Positions 1 to 8,514 of a DNA stretch of 32,376 nucleotides are shown piece by piece. The position numbers and the translations under genes were made by a program. Source of the stretch: Lachnospiraceae bacterium UBA7109 (GTDB lineage Bacteria; Bacillota; Clostridia; Lachnospirales; Lachnospiraceae); the NCBI GenBank assembly GCA_002492335.1, contig DKYD01000082.1:24313-56688 (forward strand). Reading direction: 5' to 3'. Below the pieces are notes generated by a model that saw only the letters and a program-made list of their open reading frames with translations, was not told the origin of the DNA and ran no database searches. Position 1 is the first letter of the stretch. Every line of letters begins with the position of its first letter.

Positions 1-300
1 GAGGAAAGTCCGGGCTTCACAGGGCAGGGTGCCGGATAACGTCCGGTGGAGGCGACTCCAAGGCCAGTGCAACAGAAAGAAACCGCGTTATATTCTTAAC
101 GTAAGGGTGGAAAGGCAGTGTAAGAGACTACCGCCCCGCCGGTAACGGCGGGGGCACATGTAAACCCCACTCGAAGCAAGACCGGATAGAGACGATGTGG
201 CGGCCCGTCACGTCTCAGGTTGGTCGCTTGAACCTGCCGGCGACGGCAGGTCTGGATAGATGATTACTCAATGACATAACCCGGCTTATCGTCTTGCTTG
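1..300 (+). ncRNA. rnpB: RNase P RNA (class A), 5' end missing
   Basis: This is the catalytic RNA of ribonuclease P, which trims the 5' leader from tRNA precursors. The window opens inside it with the universally conserved GAGGAAAGTCCGGGC block. Other hallmark blocks follow in the right order: AGAAAGAAACCGC near 75-87, a GGTGGAAAGGCAGTG-like block near 106-120, AAACCCCACTCGAAGCAAG-like sequence near 162-180, a GGATAGATGA block near 253-262, and the terminal CCCGGCTTAT near 280-289. The arrangement fits the ancestral class A fold rather than the Bacillus class B fold. Only a few bases of the 5' strand of helix P1 should be missing. The 3' end near 300 is estimated, and no separate T-rich terminator is obvious before the next gene. 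Confidence 0.95.
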
Positions 301-339
301 CTTATCATATGATTTGATAAAAGGTCAGGGGATAAAATC

Positions 340-624
340 ATGAAAGTAGGAAAAGAATTTGTTCTCAGAGAAATAGCAGGAGATTATATTATCATTCCCA
401 CAGGAAAGATGGCATTGCAGTTCAATGGACTGATTACGGTTAATGAAGTGGGTGTTTTTCTATGGAATCTGCTTCAGGAAGATATAACAAAAGAAGAACT
501 CCTTCAAAGAGTTCTGAGGGAATATGAAGTCGATGAGACCGTAGCACGAGAAGATATTCAGGAATTTCTGGACAAGCTGATCCAGGGGGGCATCCTGGCG
601 GGTGAACAGGAAGATGCAGAATAA
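340..624 (+). CDS. PqqD-family peptide-binding protein (RRE-type)
   Basis: This 94-residue protein belongs to the PqqD family, small winged-helix domains that bind the leader of a ribosomal peptide and present it to a modifying enzyme, often a radical SAM/SPASM protein. Family features visible are the N-terminal strand pair FVLREIAGDYIIIPTG (residues 7-22), the central NEVGVFLWNLL helix (35-45), and the helical C-terminus with DIQEFLDKLIQGGIL (72-86). The length matches a free-standing PqqD domain. An AGGGG site at 327-331 lies eight bases before the ATG. The gene overlaps the regulator gene downstream by 23 bp. No peptide-modifying enzyme is adjacent; the radical SAM gene and candidate peptide lie about 19-20 kb downstream on the same strand. 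That it serves them is inference. Confidence 0.88.
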   Translation: MKVGKEFVLREIAGDYIIIPTGKMALQFNGLITVNEVGVFLWNLLQEDITKEELLQRVLREYEVDETVAREDIQEFLDKLIQGGILAGEQEDAE

Positions 625-3025
625 CAGCATATACAGCAGTCTGTCAGGAGAGCTGTGTTATATAGACAAGACCAGGGCTTTAGAAAAAGAATTGAAACAT
701 TTTCCGGGGATTTATCTGGAAGGCGCAGCCGCATCCGGAAAGACAACAGCAGTAAAGATGTTGCTTTCAAAGAGAAACGATGTGGTTGCTGAAGTATTTT
801 TCATGAATCAGGAAATCAGAGATCCCGGGTGTTTCAGGGAGAGGCTCCGGGACGCAAGGGACCGGATGAATCAGGAGAATCTCTGGATTATTTTAGAAAA
901 TGTTCCTCAGGAACTGCCACAGGAAATGGCGGAAGATATTGTCTGCCTTTTTGAAGAGCTTCCGAAGGCAGGACGTGTGATTATGATTGGAAGACAGCAG
1001 CCGCAAGAGCGGTTTTTAGTACTTTTATGGGGACGGAAGATGGAACTCCTTTCTCAGGAAGTGCTTTTATTTACGGAAGCAGAGATCAGTGAATTGGTGG
1101 AGGCAGCAGGAAGCCGACTCAGAGCAGAAGATGTGCTGCGGGTCAGCGGAGGATGGGCCGGCTGCGTGGATATGATTCTGCGTTTTTCAGCCAAAAATAC
1201 GGATAATGTTAAATTGAGTGCGGAGGAGATCCGGGACAGATATGAGATCCGTTATTATCTTCGACGTGAAATATTGGACACCCTTCCAGGTAAGGAACAG
1301 GAACTGGTTATATATGCGTCGCATTGTCCGTGGATCCAGGAGAAGCTGTGCGAGGAGGTTTTTGGGTTTCCTGATGCAGAGAAATATTTGGAGAGTCTGG
1401 AGAAAAAAGGGATTTTTCAGGTAAACAGAAAAGAGGGATGCTACAGAGTCTCTCCTTTGTTTGCCCGGAAAGATGGCAATGGAAATATAAAAACAAGAGA
1501 AAAGAGCCGGCTGTTTTCCAGACTTGGGAAATGGTATGAAGAGCATGGATATATAAAAGAAGCGCTTGTCTGCCTGAAAAAATCAGGGGACAGGGAAGAG
1601 TGGAAAGCGTGTATGCTCAGAAATTATGAGAAGGTCCCTTTTCTTGGAGTTCCTTATGAGGAAGTACTTGAGTGGGAGGATTCTTCTTTACAGAGTATCT
1701 ATTTGAAGGCGCTGTGGAGCTTTTGTGAACAGGATTTTCCAAGATTCAGAGAAGAAATGAGATATGTGGAGGCAGAAGAGGGAGAGCTTGCGGAAGAAGT
1801 TTATCTGAATCTGTCATACGCAGATCCGTCTGTCAGTCTGGAGGAATGGCTCAGCCTGCTGGAGAAACATACGCACAGGGCCGGAAAAACAAGACTTTAT
1901 CATATATTGGGGTATTCCTGCTCTTTTTTGTGTGGAATCCGGGATTTATCTGAACTATTTATCGGAACAAAGAAAGAGAGAAAGAGAAAAGCACGTATCT
2001 GGAGTGAAGGTCTGGGTGAAAAAGAACAGAAGGCTTATGAATTTGCATATATGGAGTATCGGCTTGAAATAAAAGATAAATCTGTGCCGGTGGAAGAATA
2101 TTTAAAAAAGATTTTACAAAAGAGCGAGGGAGAACCGGATCAGATCGGGCTTGCAAGGATGTTTCTGCTTATTCGGTTGTGGTGGGTCGTCCCGCAGGAA
2201 GAGATAAAGCAATATATAGAAGATGAAATGACAGGTTTTGAATGGGACTGGTCTTCCCCATTCCTGAAAAATACAGAGGTGATTTTCTATACGTACCTGT
2301 TAAGATGCAGAGAACGGCAGGGGCTTGTATGGTGGCTTGAAAAGCTGAAAAAAAGGGCGCCGGTAGAAATACGGACAGAAAATTGGATTACCTGGTGGTA
2401 CAGGGCAAAGGCTTATTTATATTTGAATGAGTATGACAAGTCGGGAAAGATACTGGAAAAGCTGATTCCTTTCTTTCGTGTATACAGGCACACCTTTTTC
2501 CTTGCAGAAGCGCTTTTTGTTCTTGCAGTAGTGGAATGGAAACAGAATCAGAAAAACAAGGCGCTTCCGTTGGTAATAGAATCCTTCCTGATAACAGGAG
2601 ACCGCAGATATGTTACGTTTTATCTGGAATATGGCAAGACCGGCAGTGAAATACTGGAAGATTATATGAAGTGGATGCAGAAAAATATGTCGGGAGTATG
2701 GCAGCAGAAAAAGAAATATAATTATGGCAGTGTGCTCCGAATGCCTCTTGCGGATTATGTGGGTGTAATCTCCCGGGAGGCCAGACATAACCGGACGGCA
2801 TATCCGGACCTGAAGAAGGAGATTTCGGAGGAGAAGCTTACCAGAATGGAGCGGATCATTTTGTCAGACATCAACGAAGGTATGACAAATAATGAGATCA
2901 GCAGGGAATTAAATCTAAAGCTTCCTACGGTAAAAGGACACCTGTACAGTCTGTACAAAAAGCTTGGAGTAAACAGCCGGGTACAGGCAATTCGTGTGGC
3001 GAGGGAACGGGGAATCCTGAAATAA
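602..3025 (+). CDS. MalT-type LuxR-family transcriptional regulator
   Basis: This 807-residue protein has the architecture of large ATP-binding LuxR (LAL/MalT-like) regulators. It has an N-terminal P-loop, GAAASGKT at residues 41-48, and a long helical, TPR-like middle (about 310-700). A C-terminal LuxR helix-turn-helix spans about 744-807, with TNNEISRELNLKLPTVKGHL as its recognition unit. Such proteins usually respond to a small ligand through the central repeats. The Walker B-like segment reads WIILENVPQE (95-104), lacking the LVLDD typical of MalT, so ATP hydrolysis may be altered. The GTG start at 602 follows AGGGGGG (584-590) by 11 bases; an ATG at 614 is the alternative. It overlaps the PqqD-like gene and heads the gene series, so it is the likely local regulator. 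Its ligand cannot be read from sequence. Confidence 0.85.
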   Translation: MNRKMQNNSIYSSLSGELCYIDKTRALEKELKHFPGIYLEGAAASGKTTAVKMLLSKRNDVVAEVFFMNQEIRDPGCFRERLRDARDRMNQENLWIILENVPQELPQEMAEDIVCLFEELPKAGRVIMIGRQQPQERFLVLLWGRKMELLSQEVLLFTEAEISELVEAAGSRLRAEDVLRVSGGWAGCVDMILRFSAKNTDNVKLSAEEIRDRYEIRYYLRREILDTLPGKEQELVIYASHCPWIQEKLCEEVFGFPDAEKYLESLEKKGIFQVNRKEGCYRVSPLFARKDGNGNIKTREKSRLFSRLGKWYEEHGYIKEALVCLKKSGDREEWKACMLRNYEKVPFLGVPYEEVLEWEDSSLQSIYLKALWSFCEQDFPRFREEMRYVEAEEGELAEEVYLNLSYADPSVSLEEWLSLLEKHTHRAGKTRLYHILGYSCSFLCGIRDLSELFIGTKKERKRKARIWSEGLGEKEQKAYEFAYMEYRLEIKDKSVPVEEYLKKILQKSEGEPDQIGLARMFLLIRLWWVVPQEEIKQYIEDEMTGFEWDWSSPFLKNTEVIFYTYLLRCRERQGLVWWLEKLKKRAPVEIRTENWITWWYRAKAYLYLNEYDKSGKILEKLIPFFRVYRHTFFLAEALFVLAVVEWKQNQKNKALPLVIESFLITGDRRYVTFYLEYGKTGSEILEDYMKWMQKNMSGVWQQKKKYNYGSVLRMPLADYVGVISREARHNRTAYPDLKKEISEEKLTRMERIILSDINEGMTNNEISRELNLKLPTVKGHLYSLYKKLGVNSRVQAIRVARERGILK

Positions 3026-3045
3026 ATAAAGGAGAAATAATTCGA

Positions 3046-3843
3046 ATGAAAAAAATCAGATATATGAGCATTGTGCTGTTCCTTATATCGGTGGCGGCAT
3101 TTGCAGTATTCAGAATTTATGAGTGGTCAGAAAGAGATGGCAATCCTCCGGTGATCCGCTGCCCGGAAGAACCTCTGACAGTCAGTGTGGCAGATGGGGA
3201 GGACAGTCTCCTTTCCGGTGTGAAGGCAGAAGATGACCGGTCCGGTGACGTCAGTGATTCGCTGGTTGTTGAAACTATATCTGAATTTTCAGATGCCGGA
3301 GAAAGAACGGTCACATATGCGGCGATTGATGATGCGGGAAATGTAGGACGAAATGTAAGAAAGCTTCATTATACGGATTATCAAAAACCAAGATTTATAC
3401 TTGAGAAGCCGCTTCGCTTTTCGGAGGACGAAGAGGTGAATATAGCAGGAACCGTACAGGCAGAGAGTATGCTGGATGGAGATGTGAGCACGCGGATCAA
3501 ATATTCACTGGAGAGTGAAGCGACGAAAGGAAGCCCCGGCACATGGCCTGCAGAGTTCAGGGTCACAGACAGCGCGGGACAGACGTCGGAGCTTGTGCTT
3601 CCGGTAGAAATATACGATGCTTCCACAGAGGGGATTGACGTATCGCTCAATGCATATCTTGTGTATTTGAACGTCAATGGCTCGATAGACCTGTTGTCTT
3701 ATTACGCAGGGGCAGACCGGGAGGGAGAGCTGGACATTCAGGGAAATGTGAATACGGCACAGCCCGGAGTATATTATGCGGATTATATTGTCAGAAACGG
3801 CGTACAGCAGGGAAAAAGCAGGATGATCGTAGTCGTAGAGTAA
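3046..3843 (+). CDS. Membrane-anchored Ig-like (DUF5011-type) protein
   Basis: This 265-residue protein has an N-terminal membrane segment (about residues 7-23) and an extracytoplasmic remainder. Residues 33-105 resemble a bacterial Ig-like domain of the DUF5011/HYR kind, with VKAEDDRSGDVSD and the closing YAAIDDAGNVG motif. A second, weaker copy (about 110-190) contains DGDVSTRIKYS and FRVTDSAGQTSELVLPVEI. The third part (about 195-265) is beta-rich and unassigned. There is no lipobox cysteine or sortase signal, so it is probably held as a single-pass protein. AAAGGAG at 3028-3034 supports the ATG. It lies 20 bp after the regulator and 21 bp before the first kinase, so it is probably co-transcribed. 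A role as extracellular partner of the Wzz/kinase proteins is a guess. Confidence 0.7.
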   Translation: MKKIRYMSIVLFLISVAAFAVFRIYEWSERDGNPPVIRCPEEPLTVSVADGEDSLLSGVKAEDDRSGDVSDSLVVETISEFSDAGERTVTYAAIDDAGNVGRNVRKLHYTDYQKPRFILEKPLRFSEDEEVNIAGTVQAESMLDGDVSTRIKYSLESEATKGSPGTWPAEFRVTDSAGQTSELVLPVEIYDASTEGIDVSLNAYLVYLNVNGSIDLLSYYAGADREGELDIQGNVNTAQPGVYYADYIVRNGVQQGKSRMIVVVE

Positions 3844-3864
3844 AGACAGAATGGAGTTGAAACC

Positions 3865-5367
3865 TTGGAAAAAAATACAGAACAGCAACAGATAGATCTA
3901 TATTGTATTATAAGAGATGTCCTTCATGACCTGTGGGTTGTGATATTTGTCGGGATCTCGGCGGCTTTATTATCTTATATCGGAGGAAGAATTCTTTACC
4001 ATCCGACGTATACGTCCCAGACTACATTTGTCATTTCTGCGAAGGAAAATGGAGGAGCGTATGCGAATCTGACGAAGGCAGAGAAAATGACGGAGGTGTT
4101 CCGTTCTGTTATGGACAGCCATATTCTGAAGAAGAAGGTAAGTGAAAGTCTGGGAATGAAGTCTTTCGAAGGAAAGGTACAAATCGAAATCGTACCGGAG
4201 ACAAATCTCCTTACGGTGTCGGTTACCTCTGACAGCCCCCAGACAGCGCTCAGACTTTTAAAAGGGATGCTTGCCCATTATCCGGAGGTCGGGGAAAATG
4301 TACTGGGCGAAGTCGTAATGGAAATCTTCGAAGAGCCTGAATATCCGTCCATTCCGGATAAGCGATTTGATAAAAAGGGGATCATGGAGAAGGCATTTCT
4401 TATAGGCGCTTTCGTTATGGCGGCTGTGATTGCATTTCTTTCTCTTATAAAGGATACTGTGAAAAATGAGGCGGAAATACCCATTAAAATCGATACTTCG
4501 GCAATCGGGCTTCTGCCCCACGAGCGCAAATACCGAAATATCAGAGATTTGATAAGAAGGAAAAAGAAAAAGCTTCTCTTTCCGGATCCTGCGCTTGGTT
4601 TCGGATATTCAGAGTCTATGAAGAAAATCCGTATGAAGCTTTTGTACCGGATGCGGCATGAGGGCATAAAGGTAGTACTTGTGACGAGTACTATGCCAAA
4701 GGAAGGCAAGACAACCTTTGCAGTGAACCTTGCGTACCTGATGGCGAAACAGGACAGAAAGGTACTGTTGATTGAAGGAAATCTGAGAAATATGAAATTA
4801 CAGGAATATCTGAGTTTGAATCCGGATCAGGTAAAAGACTGGGGAGGAATTCTGGAAGAAGGAGAGCCGCTTCGCAGGGCAGTCTCTTCCTTTGAGGATT
4901 ATTCTTATGATATGCTGGTGAATCAGACAAAACTGCGCCATGCGGCGGAATTGTTTTCTTCTGAAAAAATGGATTTATTTATAAAGGAAATGCGCAGGGT
5001 ATATGATCTGATTATTATTGACGCGCCGCCGGTTTACCGGCGTTCTGATACGGAAGTACTGGCACGCCTGTCAGATGCATCCATCCTTGTTGTAAAACAG
5101 AACAACGCGCTGGTGAAGTATATTAATGATGGAATAGACATGCTTAATAATTATGGAAAAGGCTTGATGGGATGTATCTTTAATGATGCTGTAGGCGGAA
5201 GAAATATTTTCTCATCCGGTTACGGATATGGTTATGGATATGGTTACGGCTACGGAAGATACAGCGGCTACGGATATGGAAAGTACGGACGTTATGGACA
5301 ATATGGCCGGTATGGAGCAGCGTACCAGAAAGAGAAGAAGGGAACAGAGCATGAACAGAGAAACTAG
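3865..5367 (+). CDS. Wzz-BY-kinase fusion with Tyr-rich tail and degenerate Walker A'
   Basis: This 500-residue protein joins a Wzz chain-length domain (membrane segments about 24-42 and 177-195 flanking an extracellular part) to a bacterial tyrosine kinase domain of the CpsD/CapB type. Such proteins control length and export of surface polysaccharides. Walker A is MPKEGKTT (277-284) and Walker B is LIIIDAPP (382-389). The Walker A' motif, normally hhhhDxDxR, reads LLIEGNLRN (301-309): both aspartates are replaced, which should impair magnesium binding. The C-terminus (453-487) carries 14 tyrosines in a Gly-Tyr repeat, the usual autophosphorylation cluster taken to an extreme. A TTG start eight bases after GGAG is chosen because the Wzz domain begins there. 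It overlaps the next gene by 17 bp. It may act mainly as a phosphorylation substrate for its neighbour. Confidence 0.88.
   Translation: MEKNTEQQQIDLYCIIRDVLHDLWVVIFVGISAALLSYIGGRILYHPTYTSQTTFVISAKENGGAYANLTKAEKMTEVFRSVMDSHILKKKVSESLGMKSFEGKVQIEIVPETNLLTVSVTSDSPQTALRLLKGMLAHYPEVGENVLGEVVMEIFEEPEYPSIPDKRFDKKGIMEKAFLIGAFVMAAVIAFLSLIKDTVKNEAEIPIKIDTSAIGLLPHERKYRNIRDLIRRKKKKLLFPDPALGFGYSESMKKIRMKLLYRMRHEGIKVVLVTSTMPKEGKTTFAVNLAYLMAKQDRKVLLIEGNLRNMKLQEYLSLNPDQVKDWGGILEEGEPLRRAVSSFEDYSYDMLVNQTKLRHAAELFSSEKMDLFIKEMRRVYDLIIIDAPPVYRRSDTEVLARLSDASILVVKQNNALVKYINDGIDMLNNYGKGLMGCIFNDAVGGRNIFSSGYGYGYGYGYGYGRYSGYGYGKYGRYGQYGRYGAAYQKEKKGTEHEQRN
5221..5325 (+). repeat. In-frame GGN-TAY hexamer repeat encoding the Gly-Tyr tail
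   Basis: The DNA is a run of alternating glycine and tyrosine codons (GGN TAY), pure hexamers at first and then interrupted by Arg, Ser, Lys and Gln codons. It encodes residues 453-487 of the first kinase, with 14 tyrosines. Because the unit is six bases, slippage would change the tyrosine number without breaking the frame. Synonymous third positions vary, so the tract is not a perfect microsatellite. Confidence 0.85.
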
Positions 5368-6727
5368 GGAGCAAAAAGAAAGGCAGGCAGAGCAGATCGA
5401 TATTACCGTTTTCCTGTCAGATTATTTCAGACTGTTTTCCAGGATGTGGAAAGTGGTATTATTTCTGGTGCTTGCAGGAGCCATTCTTTTTGGCATAAGA
5501 GCAAATGTCCGGTATACTGCCCGGTATACTGCATCTTCTACATTCACGGTAAATATTACACAGGAACAAGGCGAAAATGCGCTTTCCGGCAGCTTTTTTG
5601 ATAATGCGGCTGCAGAACAGATGGCGAAAACATTTCCGCATATACTGACAAGCGGAGTGCTGCAGCGCAGAGTGGCGGAGCAGCTTTCGATAGATTCGGT
5701 GCCGGGAAGTATTCAGGTAAATGTCACAGAAAATACAAATCTCCTGACTCTTTCCGTAACTGATATTGATGCGGAACGGGCCTACAGAACCCTGCAGGCA
5801 GTGATTGACTGTTATCCTTCTGTTTCGGAAGTAATCGTAGGGAAGGTTGAGCTGAATATGCTTGATGAGACAAAGATACCGACGGAGCCGGATAATCCCA
5901 AAACGTTGAAAAGAGATGTGGCGAAGGGCGGTCTGCTTGGTATGGCGGCAGGGCTTGTATTTCTTGCTGTCCTTGCATTTTTTAATCAGACGATCCGAAG
6001 GGAAGAGGATTGCGAAAAGAAGCTCAATCAACGGTGCCTTGGAACGATACCTAAAATGCATCATAGAAAAAGGAGCCGGAAAAAGGAAGTATATTCAAGC
6101 ATTGCGGATGAGAAAATCAAACCGGAATTTGTGGAAGCCTTTCGTAATATCCGTAATAAGGTAGAATACAGCGCCAGAGAAAATGGGATAAAAAGCATTC
6201 TCATTACGAGCGCACTTGCAAATGAAGGAAAAAGTACGGTAGCGGTAAACCTTGCGTTGTCTCTTGTACAGAGTGGAAAGAAGGTTGTACTTGTCGACTG
6301 CGACCTCCGCAATCCATCAGACAGCAATATTTTACATATGGGGGAACGAAAGGGGTTGTTCCAATATTTGAAGGGCGAAATCAAATTAAATGAAGCGGTA
6401 GTTTCCGGAAGAGAAGCGGATTTCCGGGATTTTCCAAAGCTTTTATATCTTCCGGCAGGAAGCGCCGATCCGGAGGGGACAGAGCTCTTCGATACACCTG
6501 CGATGAAAAGGGCAATTGATTCGCTGGAGGAAGAGGCTGACTATGTGATTCTCGACAGCGCGCCTTTGGGGCTTCTTGCAGATGCGGGAGTTCTGGCGCA
6601 GTATGTGGACGGGACAATTCTGATTGTGAAAAAGGATTTTGCACGTGCAGATTTTATTTTCCGCGGATTGGAGCAGATTGCGGAATATAAGGTGCATATA
6701 ATGGGGTGTGTGCTGAATGAAGACTAA
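5351..6727 (+). CDS. Wzz-BY-kinase fusion with intact ATP motifs, no Tyr tail
   Basis: This 458-residue protein is a second Wzz/tyrosine-kinase fusion directly after the first. Membrane segments lie near 35-50 and 192-211 around an extracellular Wzz domain. The cytoplasmic kinase domain has a full set of motifs: Walker A ALANEGKST (288-296), Walker A' VVLVDCDLRNP (312-322) with D316 and D318, and Walker B YVILDSAP (398-405). It ends at VHIMGCVLNED with no tyrosine cluster. The ATG at 5351 is chosen over an in-frame ATG at 5228, because the upstream part would only be the out-of-frame reading of the Gly-Tyr tract, and an AAGAAGGGA site precedes 5351. It overlaps the previous gene by 17 bp and the next by 11 bp. 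It is probably the active kinase, able to phosphorylate the tail of its neighbour. Confidence 0.9.
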   Translation: MNRETREQKERQAEQIDITVFLSDYFRLFSRMWKVVLFLVLAGAILFGIRANVRYTARYTASSTFTVNITQEQGENALSGSFFDNAAAEQMAKTFPHILTSGVLQRRVAEQLSIDSVPGSIQVNVTENTNLLTLSVTDIDAERAYRTLQAVIDCYPSVSEVIVGKVELNMLDETKIPTEPDNPKTLKRDVAKGGLLGMAAGLVFLAVLAFFNQTIRREEDCEKKLNQRCLGTIPKMHHRKRSRKKEVYSSIADEKIKPEFVEAFRNIRNKVEYSARENGIKSILITSALANEGKSTVAVNLALSLVQSGKKVVLVDCDLRNPSDSNILHMGERKGLFQYLKGEIKLNEAVVSGREADFRDFPKLLYLPAGSADPEGTELFDTPAMKRAIDSLEEEADYVILDSAPLGLLADAGVLAQYVDGTILIVKKDFARADFIFRGLEQIAEYKVHIMGCVLNED

Positions 6728-8486
6728 GACTATCAATACATCTGTTCATATTTTGTTTTCGAAATGGAAGGATGGAACCTTTTCAGAGCTTTTAGATGAC
6801 TGGAAATGGATATTTGGATACAGTATCAGGTACAGGAAGTCCATCGTGCTGTATGTGATACTGGGAATTCTGAGTACGTCGCTCGGGCTGATGGGAAGTG
6901 TTGCCGGGAAATATCTGATCGATATTATTACCGGCTATCAGATGAGCAGGCTCTGGGTGCTGGTTGTCCTTATGGTATTTAGCTCTGTAATCAGTATGGC
7001 GCTGGAGAATCTGATTAACCGGGTATCGACACAGCTTAGCATTCGAATTAATAATGACATCCAGGCAGATGTTTTTGACAAGATTATGGCTTCCGAATGG
7101 CTGGCTATGAATGCATATACGAATGGGGATCTGCTGAACCGGTTCAACGGAGATGTTAAAACAGTAAGCGGAAATGCGGTAAGCTGGCTTCCCACGGTAA
7201 TTCTGTCTGCCTATAAATTTGCAGCCACTTTTTTTGTCATTCTTCATTATGACTGGATCATGGCGGTGATTGCGCTCGGAAGCGCTCCGGTTATGCTTTT
7301 GTGTTCCCGATTTCTGTTAGGGAAACAGCGGGAATATGGGAAAAAGGTTCGGGAATCCAGCAGTGAGCTGATGACCTTTGAAGTGGAAGCATTTTATAAT
7401 TACGACACGATCAAATCTTTTGGGATTACCTCTTTGTACAGTCGGAAAATGCGGCATAAGCAGGAAGGATTCCGGGATATTGCGCTGCGGTATAATATGT
7501 TTACGATCAAAAGTAATATTTTGTTGTCTGTAATGGGGCTGGTGATGCAGTTTGCGGCATTTTTCTACTGCCTGTTCCGGTTGTGGACGCATGAGATTAC
7601 ATATGGGACAATGACGTTGTTTTTGCAGCAGAGAAGCAGTCTGTCTTCGGCGTTCAACCAAAGCGTATCTGTTATTCCGTCATTTTTAAACAGTTCGATT
7701 TCCGCACGGAGAATCCGGGAGATTACAGAGCTTCCCAGGGAAGTACAGATCCCGAAAGCTTCAGATACGTGGAAATATCCAGAAGAGGGTTTAAGGATTC
7801 AGATGAAGGGGATAGAATTTGCTTATACTCCCGGACAAGAGATTCTTGCAGATGCATCTTTCCTTGCAGATCCGGGAGAGATAACAGCGTTAGTCGGACC
7901 ATCCGGTGAAGGAAAGACAACGATGATCCGGCTGATTCTGGGGTTAGTAAAACCACAGAAGGGAGAAACCGTTCTTGTGGATGCTTCCGGCCGGAAGACG
8001 GAACTGGGGGCACAGACAAGGTATCTGTTTTCTTATGTGCCTCAGGGAAATACAATTTTTGGGGGAACGGTAGCTGAGAATATGCGGATGGTAAAGGAGG
8101 ATGCTACGGATGAGGAGATCATCGCGGCGCTTCAGACAGCATGCGCATGGGAATTTGTGAAAAAGATGCCGGAAGGACTCTACAGCAGTGTAGGGGAAAG
8201 AGGACGGGGACTTTCAGAAGGACAGGCACAGAGAATTGCAATTGCAAGGGCAGTGCTAAAAGACGCGCCGATTCTTCTTTTGGATGAAGCAACATCAGCT
8301 CTTGACGTGGCAACGGAAAGGAAGGTGCTCCGCAATATTATCAGGAGAAGGCCCGATAAGACTTGTATTGTGACAACGCATCGTCCGAGCGTCCTGAATC
8401 TGTGCCAGCGTGTATACCGGATTATGGAAAAAGAGCTGGTGCAGCTTTCGGAAGAGGAAGCAGCACGGATGGCGATGGATTTTTAG
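6717..8486 (+). CDS. ABC exporter, fused permease-ATPase half-transporter
   Basis: This 589-residue protein is a type IV ABC exporter half-transporter, expected to work as a dimer that pumps a substrate out of the cell. The N-terminal ~340 residues hold the six-helix permease, beginning with a segment near 42-60. The ATPase domain has Walker A GPSGEGKTT (394-402), signature LSEGQ (499-503), Walker B ILLLDEATSALD (519-530) and the H-loop histidine H555. There is no N-terminal C39 peptidase domain, so it would not itself cleave a double-glycine leader. It overlaps the second kinase gene by 11 bp and is followed by the phosphatase gene. The substrate could be the small peptide encoded near 19 kb, a lipid-linked surface glycan, or something else; the sequence does not decide. 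Confidence 0.9.
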   Translation: MKTKTINTSVHILFSKWKDGTFSELLDDWKWIFGYSIRYRKSIVLYVILGILSTSLGLMGSVAGKYLIDIITGYQMSRLWVLVVLMVFSSVISMALENLINRVSTQLSIRINNDIQADVFDKIMASEWLAMNAYTNGDLLNRFNGDVKTVSGNAVSWLPTVILSAYKFAATFFVILHYDWIMAVIALGSAPVMLLCSRFLLGKQREYGKKVRESSSELMTFEVEAFYNYDTIKSFGITSLYSRKMRHKQEGFRDIALRYNMFTIKSNILLSVMGLVMQFAAFFYCLFRLWTHEITYGTMTLFLQQRSSLSSAFNQSVSVIPSFLNSSISARRIREITELPREVQIPKASDTWKYPEEGLRIQMKGIEFAYTPGQEILADASFLADPGEITALVGPSGEGKTTMIRLILGLVKPQKGETVLVDASGRKTELGAQTRYLFSYVPQGNTIFGGTVAENMRMVKEDATDEEIIAALQTACAWEFVKKMPEGLYSSVGERGRGLSEGQAQRIAIARAVLKDAPILLLDEATSALDVATERKVLRNIIRRRPDKTCIVTTHRPSVLNLCQRVYRIMEKELVQLSEEEAARMAMDF

Positions 8487-8514
8487 AAAAGCGAACAAAG
8501 GATAATCAGGAAAA

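Noticed and set aside
302..320. Small inverted repeat TTATCA/TGATAA between rnpB and the PqqD-like gene
   Set aside because: Six-base A/T-rich stem with no T-run; too weak to call a terminator or operator.
5228..5350. Longer start for the second kinase at 5228
   Set aside because: The extra N-terminus is only the out-of-frame reading of the Gly-Tyr repeat; the ATG at 5351 has a ribosome binding site and gives the normal Wzz N-terminus.
5459..6064. 201-codon open frame on the minus strand
   Set aside because: Antisense shadow of the second kinase; no recognisable domain.
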